DNA of 42,416 nt from an uncultured Ideonella sp. (GTDB taxonomy: Bacteria > Pseudomonadota > Gammaproteobacteria > Burkholderiales > Burkholderiaceae): contig CAMLGG010000011.1 in the NCBI GenBank assembly GCA_946479475.1, positions 1 to 42,416 on the forward strand, read 5' to 3'. The notes beneath the pieces are model-generated. The model did no database searches. It worked only from the letters and a program-made list of their open reading frames with translations, and was not told the origin of the DNA. A program made the position numbers and the translations under genes. Of this stretch, positions 35,774-42,416 are shown one piece after another (position 1 is the first letter of the stretch; every line of letters starts with the position of its first letter).

Positions 35774-37465
35774 ATGATCCCTGCCCACCGCCCGCACCTG
35801 AAGCACTGGCCCCGCCGCCTGCCGCTGGAGCTGACCATCCCCGAGACCACGCTGTGGTTCAACCTGGAAGTCTCCGCGGCGCGCTATCCGCACAAGCCGG
35901 TGACCTGGTTCCTGGGCCAGGCCATGACCTACGGCGAGCTGAAGGCCCGGGCCGAGGCGCTGGCCGGCTGGTTGCAGGCGCGGGGCGTGGGCCGGGGCGA
36001 CCGGGTGGCCCTGTTCCTGCAGAACTGCCCGCAGTTCCTGGTCGCCTTCTACGCGGTGATGCGGGCCGATGCGGTGGTGGTGCCGGTCAACCCCATGAAC
36101 CGCGCCGACGAGTTCGGCCACTACATCACCGACCCCGGGACGAAAGTGGTCATCTGCGCGGCGGACCTGGCCGGCATCGTGGCCGAGGCCGACGCCCGCC
36201 TGCCCGAGGGCCAGCGGCTGAAGGCGATGGTGGTGACCCGCTATGCGGACATGCTGCCAGAAGCCCTCGCGCCCGAGCTGACCCCGCAGCCCGCCATCGA
36301 GCAATGGCTGCGCGCCGATCCGCCTCTGCCGGCGGGCGCCGTCCGCTGGGTGGACGCGCTGGCCCAGGGCCTGGCGCCGGCCGGCCCGCCGCAGGCTCGG
36401 CCGGACGACCTGGCGCTGCTGCCCTACACCTCGGGGACCACCGGCCTGCCCAAGGGCTGCATCCACACCCATCGCACGCTGCTGCCCAATGCCGTGGGCG
36501 GGGCGCTGTGGGGCTACGCGAGCGCCGAGTCCATCAGCCTGGCCGTGGTGCCCATGTTCCACATCACCGGGATGATGTACGGCGTGATCGGCTCCGTGAT
36601 GTGCGGCCTCACCATGGTGCTGCTGCCACGCTGGGACCGCGAGCTCGCGGGGCGGATGATCTCGCACTACAGGGTCACGCACTGGACCTGCATCCCGACG
36701 ATGATCATCGACCTGTTCGCGAGCCCGAACTACCGGCAGTTCGACCTCTCGAGCCTGGTCTACCTCTCGGGCGGCGGCGCGGCAATGCCGCAGGCCGTGG
36801 CGCAGCGACTGCTCGACGAGTTCGGCCTCGCCTTCGCCGAGGGCTACGGCCTGACCGAGACGGCCGCGCCGAGCCATGCCAACCCGCCCGAGCGCGCCAA
36901 GCTGCAGTGCCTGGGCATGCCGATCTTCGGCGTCGACTCGATCATCGTCGACCCCGAGACGCTGCAGGAGCTGCCGCCCGGCGAGGTGGGCGAGATCGTG
37001 ACCAGCGGGCCCATGGTCTTCCAGGGCTACTGGAAGCATCCCGAAGCCACCGAGGCCGCCTTCATCGAGATGAACGGGCGGCGCTACTTCCGCACCGGCG
37101 ATCTGGGCCGCATGGACGAGGACGGCTACTTCTTCATCACCGATCGCCTCAAGCGCATGATCAACGCCAGCGGCTACAAGGTCTGGCCCTCGGAGGTGGA
37201 GCTGCTGCTCTACGGCCACCCCGCGGTCGCCGAGGCCTGCGTGATCGCGGCCAAGGACGAATACCGCGGCGAGACCGTCAAGGCCATCGTCGTGCTGCGG
37301 GCCGAGGCCAAGGGAAAGGTCAGCGAAGACGAAGTCATCGCCTGGGCGCGCGAGCACATGGCCGCCTACAAGGTGCCGCGGATCGTCCAGTTCGCCGACA
37401 CCCTGCCCAAGTCCGGCTCGGGCAAGGTGATGTGGCGGCTGCTGCAGGAGGCCGAGAACCGCTGA
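35774..37465 (+). CDS. AMP-forming acyl-CoA synthetase (ligase)
   Basis: 563 residues. The adenylate-forming enzyme motifs are all present: P-loop YTSGTTGLPKG at 218-228, GYGLTETA, TGDLGRMDEDGYFFITDRLK (A7/A8), and the catalytic lysine in PKSGSGKVMW near 552. This fits fatty-acyl- or aryl-CoA ligases: acid + ATP + CoA to acyl-CoA. The chain length of the substrate cannot be told. No signal peptide. It is divergent from the kinase operon and converges on PhoX with a 15-bp gap. It could supply acyl-CoA for the paired dehydrogenase 6 kb away, but they are not linked in an operon. Confidence 0.94.
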   Translation: MIPAHRPHLKHWPRRLPLELTIPETTLWFNLEVSAARYPHKPVTWFLGQAMTYGELKARAEALAGWLQARGVGRGDRVALFLQNCPQFLVAFYAVMRADAVVVPVNPMNRADEFGHYITDPGTKVVICAADLAGIVAEADARLPEGQRLKAMVVTRYADMLPEALAPELTPQPAIEQWLRADPPLPAGAVRWVDALAQGLAPAGPPQARPDDLALLPYTSGTTGLPKGCIHTHRTLLPNAVGGALWGYASAESISLAVVPMFHITGMMYGVIGSVMCGLTMVLLPRWDRELAGRMISHYRVTHWTCIPTMIIDLFASPNYRQFDLSSLVYLSGGGAAMPQAVAQRLLDEFGLAFAEGYGLTETAAPSHANPPERAKLQCLGMPIFGVDSIIVDPETLQELPPGEVGEIVTSGPMVFQGYWKHPEATEAAFIEMNGRRYFRTGDLGRMDEDGYFFITDRLKRMINASGYKVWPSEVELLLYGHPAVAEACVIAAKDEYRGETVKAIVVLRAEAKGKVSEDEVIAWAREHMAAYKVPRIVQFADTLPKSGSGKVMWRLLQEAENR

Positions 37466-37480
37466 CCTCCTGCGGCTGCC

Positions 37481-39397
37481 TCAGCGCTGCTGCCCGGGTC
37501 CGTCGACGATGCCTTCGATCGTGACGTAGCCCACCGCCGAGCTGAAGCGGTCGTTGTAGTTGGCGCGCACCAGCGGATCGAGCACCGGCTTCACGATGTC
37601 GTGCAGCGGCGTCTCCCAGTCACCGGCGTGCTGGAAGTTGCTCATGATGTAGTTGAAGCCGTGCACCGAGTCGACGGCGTGCAGGCCGGTCGATTCCGCA
37701 CCCGAGGGCGTCGAGAGGATGCGCGAGAGCTTCTTCGTGTCGACGTTGTACGCCCACAGGAAGTTGTTGACGTGGTTGCCGCTGTCCTCGCCGATGAACA
37801 GGGTGCGCAGCTTCTCCGAGAACTTGAGGTTGTCCGGGTTGCCGAGCTTGTCGGGGTTGGCGCTGTTGCCGAGCGCGTCCCGCACCGGCAGGTCCTGGCC
37901 GACCAGCTCCGCAGGCGCGGCCATGTCGACCGGCACCCATTCGCTGGCGATGGGCGCGCCGGCCATGGTGGTCTGGCCGCCGCGCAGGTTCATGGCATAC
38001 ACGGCGCCCGCGACCGGACCCTGGACGTGGATGTCGGTCGTGCCGTCGACCATGGACTTGTAGATGTAGCTCATCGCCACGTAGGCGACCTTGTCCGCCG
38101 CGTTGACGGTGGTGCCTTCCCACTTGGTGAAGCCCATCGACGCGCCGACGCAGGCGGCATAGCGATGCGTCTCGAGGAAGGCCGCGGCCTTCTCCATGCC
38201 CGGCACCACCTTGACCCAGTTGACCTTGCCGTTGAACCAGATCCTGGTGAAGCTGGAGTCGTTCGGGTCGGTGGTCCGCACGTCCATGATGTCCGCCGCA
38301 GAGAGCGTGTCGGCCATCGCCTCGATCTCGTCGCTGGTGGCGTGGCCGAGTTCGATCCACTTCAGGGTGCCGGAGCCGGGGCCTTCGCCCGACGTCTGCG
38401 TCCACTTGGCGACGTACAGCGTGCCGGAGGAGAGATCGGCCGGCCGGTCGGCGACGAACATGAAGGCGCCGCCGTTGGTGGCGTCGTCGCCCATGAGCAC
38501 GGTGCGCTGGTCGGGGCACACGTGGACCAGCTCGTGCGAGATGCGGCCCAGGCAGTAGTGCTTCCTGATGGTGCCCGTGCCGTCCGGATGCACGGTGACC
38601 TCTGGCAGGTGGCCGTAGTGGTAAGGCTTGGCGGTGCTCGCGTTGCCGTAGAGGTTCTGGCTGAAGGCCTGCAGCTGGGTGTTGACCGCCAGCGTCGCGT
38701 CCGGCTCGTACTCTTCGCTCGACAGGTGGGTGTTCCACGGCGAAAGGCTGGCACCGCAGGTGATCCAGAGGCCGTGCGCCGGGGCGGTGTCGACGTTGTG
38801 GTAGCTGACCAGCGAGAGCTTGCCGGTGAGCTGGTTCTGGTCCAGCGTGAGGACGGCGATGGGCGAGGGCAGCAGGCCGTACATCGAGTCGCCGTGGACG
38901 TTGCGGCTGGTGTACTCGAACTGCACGACCGCGAAGACGCGGTGGTGGCCGGGTCGCTGCGAACGCGCGCCGCGCAGGGTGATCAGCGAGGTGCCATCGG
39001 GGCAGTCGCTGAAGAACTGGCGCTGGTCGGCAGACGTGAGATCGCGGATCGGCTGGCCGTGGATGTCGACGTAGCCGCCGGCCAGGATGGAGCCGCCGCC
39101 GGTGGCGGGCACCATCGAGCCGGTCAGGAAGAAGGTCTCGTAGCCGAGCCTGAAGGTCACCGCGCCCGGCGCATGGGCGGGGCCGACCTTGAGAGTCGAG
39201 GCGACCCAGGTCGTCGCCATCTGGGCGGGGTTGTCCAGCGAAGGCGCGGCCATCGCGCCGAAGCTGTATTTGAGCTTCACGGGCGCCGCTTCGGCGCCGA
39301 GCGGCCAGGCGGCCATCGTGGAGGCCAGCGGCAGCATGGGCGCGCCGGCGAAGAGTTGGAGCGCGCGGCGGCGCGAGACGGGGGTAGGTGCGGACAT
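37481..39397 (-). CDS. phoX: PhoX-family (DUF839) phosphatase, Tat-exported
   Basis: 638 residues. Twin-arginine leader SRRRALQLFAGAPMLPLAST. The family's propeller-type blocks follow, e.g. HGLWITCGASLSPWNTHLSSEEYEPD, GRISHELVHVC, MGDDATNGGAFMFVAD, KLRTLFIGEDSGNHVNNFLW and GFNYIMSNFQHAGDW. PhoX enzymes use Ca2+ and Fe3+ to release phosphate from monoesters in the periplasm; acidic residues and Cys of that site are plausible here, but I have not placed each one. GGAGAAG lies just before ATG 39397. A candidate Pho box sits 54 bp upstream, fitting control by phosphate starvation. Some DUF839 proteins are not phosphatases. Confidence 0.88.
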   Translation of the reverse strand: MSAPTPVSRRRALQLFAGAPMLPLASTMAAWPLGAEAAPVKLKYSFGAMAAPSLDNPAQMATTWVASTLKVGPAHAPGAVTFRLGYETFFLTGSMVPATGGGSILAGGYVDIHGQPIRDLTSADQRQFFSDCPDGTSLITLRGARSQRPGHHRVFAVVQFEYTSRNVHGDSMYGLLPSPIAVLTLDQNQLTGKLSLVSYHNVDTAPAHGLWITCGASLSPWNTHLSSEEYEPDATLAVNTQLQAFSQNLYGNASTAKPYHYGHLPEVTVHPDGTGTIRKHYCLGRISHELVHVCPDQRTVLMGDDATNGGAFMFVADRPADLSSGTLYVAKWTQTSGEGPGSGTLKWIELGHATSDEIEAMADTLSAADIMDVRTTDPNDSSFTRIWFNGKVNWVKVVPGMEKAAAFLETHRYAACVGASMGFTKWEGTTVNAADKVAYVAMSYIYKSMVDGTTDIHVQGPVAGAVYAMNLRGGQTTMAGAPIASEWVPVDMAAPAELVGQDLPVRDALGNSANPDKLGNPDNLKFSEKLRTLFIGEDSGNHVNNFLWAYNVDTKKLSRILSTPSGAESTGLHAVDSVHGFNYIMSNFQHAGDWETPLHDIVKPVLDPLVRANYNDRFSSAVGYVTIEGIVDGPGQQR

Positions 39398-39450
39398 CGA
39401 CTTCTCCGGCAGGTTGGCTTCGGACAAGCCGGGCACCTTAGGCGCCGTCG

Positions 39451-39468
39451 ATGACAGCTTCGTGATAC
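39451..39468 (-). promoter_or_regulatory. phoX: Candidate Pho box before phoX
   Basis: On the minus strand the sequence reads GTATCAC-GAAG-CTGTCAT. The second 7-mer is a perfect PhoB half-site (CTGTCAT), the first is degenerate, and the 4-base spacer is exact. Ten bases further downstream is TAAGGT, a plausible -10. PhoB-activated promoters have this Pho box to -10 spacing. The first half matches only about 4 of 7 positions. Confidence 0.45.
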
Positions 39469-39487
39469 CCGCCGGAGGGCTGCGTGC

Positions 39488-40402
39488 TCAGAACAGGGAT
39501 TGCCCCGTCAGCGTGGTGAAGCGCTCCAGCGCCTGGCTGCCGGCCAGCGAGTTGCCGGAGGGCTCGAGCTCGGGCGACCAGACGCAGACGCCGAGCCGGC
39601 CGGGAATGTGGCCGACGATGCCTCCTCCCACGCCGCTCTTGCAGGGGATGCCGACCCGGTAGGCGAAGTCGCCCGCGGCGTCGTAGGTGCCGCAGGTGAG
39701 CATCAGGGCGGAGAGCCGCTTGGCCGAGCTCTCGTCGACGATGCGCTCGCCCGTCCACGGGTTGACGCCGCCGTTGGCGAGGAAGGCGACGGCGCGGGCC
39801 AGATCCACCGCGTCCATGCGGATCGCGCAATGGCGGCAGTAGGCCTCCATCACGTCCTCGACCGGGTTGACGAGGTTGCCGAAGCTGCGCATGAAATTCG
39901 CCATGGCGCGGTTGCGAAAGCCGCTGGCCAGCTCGCTGCGCGCCACCCGGTCGTCGTACTGGAGGGTGGCGTTGCCCGACAGGCGGCGCACGAACTCCAC
40001 CAGGGCCGTTTCCGGATTGACGAAGCGCGAGCAGAGCACGTCGGTGACGACCAGGGCGCCGGCGTTGATGAAGGGATTGCGGGGTTTGCCCTGCTCCGTC
40101 TCGAGCTGCACCAGCGAATTGAAGGCCGAGCCCGAAGGCTCGCGCCCGACCCGCTCCCACAGCGCGTCGCCCATGCACTGGAAGGCCAGGGTGAGCGAGA
40201 AGAGCTTGGAGACCGACTGGATCGAGAAGGGGGTGCGCGCTTCGCCGCACGAATGGACCGTGCCGTCCAGCGTGACCACCGCCATGCCGAACTGGTCGCC
40301 GCGAACCTTGGCCAGCTCGGGGATGTAGCTCGCGACCTGCCCCTGGCCGAGCAGGGGCCGGACTTCGGCGTGGATCCTGTCGACGACGGCCTGATAGTCC
40401 AC
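39488..40402 (-). CDS. glsA: Glutaminase A/B family
   Basis: 304 residues, close to the E. coli YbaS/YneH length (308-310). The serine-dependent glutaminase fold carries the Ser-x-x-Lys catalytic motif in FSIQSVSKLF, and the family blocks GREPSGSAFNSLVQLE, NPFINAGALVVTD, NVGGGIVG-like KSGVGGGIVGHIPGR and YDAAGDFAYRVG. It hydrolyses L-glutamine to glutamate and ammonium. Start GTG 40402 gives the family-like opening xDYQAVVDRIHAEVRPLLGQ. GTG 40438 would overlap the upstream peptidase gene and add 12 residues. The longer open frame upstream is not protein-like. It follows the peptidase gene by 14 bp, likely one transcript. Confidence 0.92.
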   Translation of the reverse strand: MDYQAVVDRIHAEVRPLLGQGQVASYIPELAKVRGDQFGMAVVTLDGTVHSCGEARTPFSIQSVSKLFSLTLAFQCMGDALWERVGREPSGSAFNSLVQLETEQGKPRNPFINAGALVVTDVLCSRFVNPETALVEFVRRLSGNATLQYDDRVARSELASGFRNRAMANFMRSFGNLVNPVEDVMEAYCRHCAIRMDAVDLARAVAFLANGGVNPWTGERIVDESSAKRLSALMLTCGTYDAAGDFAYRVGIPCKSGVGGGIVGHIPGRLGVCVWSPELEPSGNSLAGSQALERFTTLTGQSLF

Positions 40403-40416
40403 GTCCTCGGGCAGGC

Positions 40417-42416
40417 CTAACGTCCGAGTTGTTGCCACAGGTACGCGAACTCCAGCGCCTGCCGATCGGCGCGCTGCGCGTTGTCGGCCGCCGCCCCGTG
40501 GCCGCCCTCGATGTTCTCGTAGTACAGCACCGGGTGCCCCTGGTCCATCAGCCGCGCCGTCATCTTGCGGGCGTGGGCCGGGTGGACCCGGTCGTCGCGC
40601 GTGCTGGTGATGATCAGCGGCTTGGGGTACTTCACGCCCGGCTTCACGTTCTGGTAGGGGCTGTACTTCGAGATCCAGGCCCACTCCTCGGGGACGTCGG
40701 GGTTGCCGTACTCGGCCATCCAGCTCGCGCCGGCCAGCAGCTGGTTGAAGCGCCGCATGTCCAGCAGCGGCACCTGGCAGACCACGGCGTTGAAGAGATC
40801 CGGCCGCTGCACCATCACCGCGCCCACCAACAGGCCGCCATTGCTGCCGCCCTCGATGCCGAGGTGGCGCGGTTCGGTCACCTTGGTGGCGATCAGGTCC
40901 TCGGCCACGGCGATGAAGTCGTCGTAGCTCTTCTGCTTGTTCTGCTTGATGGCGGCCTGGTGCCACGCCGGGCCGAACTCGCCACCGCCGCGGATGTTGG
41001 CCACCACCGCCACGCCGCCCTTGGTGTACCAGCCGGTGCCCCAGGCGCCCGAGTAGAACGGGTTCATCGGCACCTCGAAGCCGCCGTAGCCGTACAGCAG
41101 CGTCGGGTTGCTGCCATCGGCCTTCGCGCCCTGGGGCCAGATGACGAAGTAGGGCACCTTGGTGCCGTCCTTCGAGGTGGCGAAGCGCTGCTCCACGCGC
41201 ATGCCGGTCGCGTCGAAGAATGCCGGGCGGGCCTTCAGCTTCTCGAGCGTGTCGGTGGCGGTGCTGCCCAGCGACAGCGTGTCCGGCGTGAGGAAGTCGG
41301 TGTAGCTGGCAAAGAAGTACTCGCCCATCGGGTCGTCGGCGACCTGTGGGTCGTGCAGGCCGGTGACCTGCAGCGTGCCGGGGTAGGGCGCCGCGATGTC
41401 CTTCTTCGACCAGCGGCCGTCCTTCTCCTGGTGCCACGCCTCGGCCTTGCCGGCGACGTTGTCCAGCACGTTCAGCAGCACCTGGCTGCGGGTGAAGGAG
41501 TAGCCGGCCAGCGAGCGGGTGGGCGTCGGGGTGAACAGGGCGGTCAGCTTGCGCTCGCCCTTCAGGTAGGCCGCGGCGTCGGCCACCAGCAGCGAGCCGG
41601 CGGGCCAGGTGCGGCCGGCGACGGTCCAGTCCTTGCGCAGCTCGATCAGCACGTGCTCGCGCCAGAAGCCGAGCTGGGCGTCCATCGGCTTGTCGATCGT
41701 GATGGCGCGGTCGCCCTGCCACAGCGCCACCTCGCTGGTGAAGAAATCCGGCGAGCGGCCGAAGACGACGCGCTCGAAGCCGGGCGTGTGGTCGACGCTG
41801 GCGTAGGCCGAGACGTCGGCCTGCTTGCCTTCGTAGACGGTGACGGCCTGAGCCAGCGGGGTGCCGCGCTTCCAGCGCTTGATGACGCGCGGATAGCCCG
41901 AGTCGGTGAGCGAGCCGGGCCCGAAGTCGGTGCCGACGAAGAGGGTGTTCTCGTCCAGCCAGGCGAGGTCGCTCTTGGCCTCGGGCAGGGTGAAGCCGCC
42001 GGCGACGAAGCTGCGCGTGGCGATGTCGAACTCGCGGACCACGGTGGCATCGGCGCCGCCCCGCGAAAGGGCGATCAGGCAGCGCGTGGACTTGCCGCCC
42101 AGGCAGTTGGCATTTGCCCAGACCCAGTTCTCTTTCTCGGCCTTGGCCAGGGCGTCGAGGTCGAGCAGGACCTCCCAGGCGGGTTCGGCCTTGCGGTACT
42201 CGGCCAGCGTGGCGCGGCGCCACAGGCCGCGCGGATGCTCTTCGTCACGCCAGAAGTTGTAGAGCCAGTCGCCGCGCCGCGTGGCCGTCGGGATGCTCTG
42301 CCTGGAGTCGAGGATCTCCTTGAACTTCTTGCGGTTCGATTCGAAGTCGGGATGCGCCTCCAGCAGCGGGCGCGAGGCGGCGTTGCGCTCGCGGACCCAC
42401 GCCAGCGCGCGTTCGC
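40417..42416 (-). CDS. Prolyl oligopeptidase (S9A), N-terminus cut by window edge
   Basis: About 666 residues are visible; the frame is open to the last base, so the start lies beyond the window. The N-terminal part has the S9A lead-in (ALAWVRERN, DWLYNFWRDEEHPRGLWR) and propeller strands. The catalytic triad is complete: Ser in GGSNGGLLVG, Asp in TSTRDDRVHP and His in EGGHGAAAD. It cleaves short peptides after proline or similar residues. A signal peptide, if any, is outside the window. Glutaminase follows 14 bp downstream, an arrangement consistent with joint use of peptides and amino acids, but not proof of it. Confidence 0.93.
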   Translation of the reverse strand, partial: ERALAWVRERNAASRPLLEAHPDFESNRKKFKEILDSRQSIPTATRRGDWLYNFWRDEEHPRGLWRRATLAEYRKAEPAWEVLLDLDALAKAEKENWVWANANCLGGKSTRCLIALSRGGADATVVREFDIATRSFVAGGFTLPEAKSDLAWLDENTLFVGTDFGPGSLTDSGYPRVIKRWKRGTPLAQAVTVYEGKQADVSAYASVDHTPGFERVVFGRSPDFFTSEVALWQGDRAITIDKPMDAQLGFWREHVLIELRKDWTVAGRTWPAGSLLVADAAAYLKGERKLTALFTPTPTRSLAGYSFTRSQVLLNVLDNVAGKAEAWHQEKDGRWSKKDIAAPYPGTLQVTGLHDPQVADDPMGEYFFASYTDFLTPDTLSLGSTATDTLEKLKARPAFFDATGMRVEQRFATSKDGTKVPYFVIWPQGAKADGSNPTLLYGYGGFEVPMNPFYSGAWGTGWYTKGGVAVVANIRGGGEFGPAWHQAAIKQNKQKSYDDFIAVAEDLIATKVTEPRHLGIEGGSNGGLLVGAVMVQRPDLFNAVVCQVPLLDMRRFNQLLAGASWMAEYGNPDVPEEWAWISKYSPYQNVKPGVKYPKPLIITSTRDDRVHPAHARKMTARLMDQGHPVLYYENIEGGHGAAADNAQRADRQALEFAYLWQQLGR

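Noticed and set aside
39488..42223. A 911-codon frame ending in glutaminase
   Set aside because: The upstream portion is an alternative frame of the prolyl oligopeptidase gene. Only the part from about 40402 matches glutaminase.

Overview
The window looks like chromosomal DNA of a high-GC betaproteobacterium of the order Burkholderiales (Comamonadaceae/Sphaerotilaceae type). The evidence is strong GC bias at third codon positions, long spurious antisense frames, dispersed palindromes built on TTCGACAGGCTCAGCCCGAA, and a gene set typical of that group: a giant NAD-glutamate dehydrogenase, PhoX, a retropepsin-like protease, YajQ, MurB and a paired acyl-CoA dehydrogenase. I see no rRNA, tRNA, CRISPR array, phage gene or transposase. 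Both ends cut a gene.

Layout. 1-1255: end of a sensor diguanylate cyclase; then a small VOC protein. 1731-2225: dense palindromic and 22-bp tandem repeats. 2226-7873: NAD-glutamate dehydrogenase (minus) divergent from a hemerythrin-domain protein (plus), with a twin 13-bp dyad between them. 7874-8109: a second, inverted repeat cluster. 8110-10166: a minus-strand set of a 56-aa small ORF, a flavin split-barrel protein and a split-barrel/GAF/winged-helix fusion, divergent from a LysR regulator. 11201-12193: Tat-exported lyase-like propeller. 12401-16770: a translationally coupled two-component pair, HDOD-GAF-histidine kinase and REC-PAS-GGDEF-EAL. 16931-19896: cupin, APH-like kinase and FAD monooxygenase. 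20072-23109: NiCoT Ni/Co permease and TonB-dependent receptor. 23311-24583: acyltransferase and PilZ protein. 24732-27382: exported M28 peptidase, lipoprotein cytochrome c and AlkB. 27379-29720: two-subunit acyl-CoA dehydrogenase. 29804-32571: exported CYD-motif protein, retropepsin and YajQ (minus), then MurB (plus). 32742-35614: tripartite hybrid histidine kinase coupled to a periplasmic SUOX-fold protein. 35774-37465: acyl-CoA synthetase. 37481-42416: PhoX phosphatase with a candidate Pho box, glutaminase, and a prolyl oligopeptidase cut by the window edge.

Much of the window concerns signalling (two GGDEF proteins, PilZ, two histidine kinases, PAS/GAF sensors), alongside envelope/periplasmic enzymes and carbon/nitrogen catabolism. 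No large undescribed system stands out. The best leads are the SUOX-fold/hybrid-kinase pair, the HDOD-kinase/c-di-GMP pair, the small-ORF/split-barrel/GAF operon, the twin dyad before hemerythrin, and the repeat organisation: every repeat cluster sits between convergent genes, while most other convergent pairs are 15 bp apart or less.
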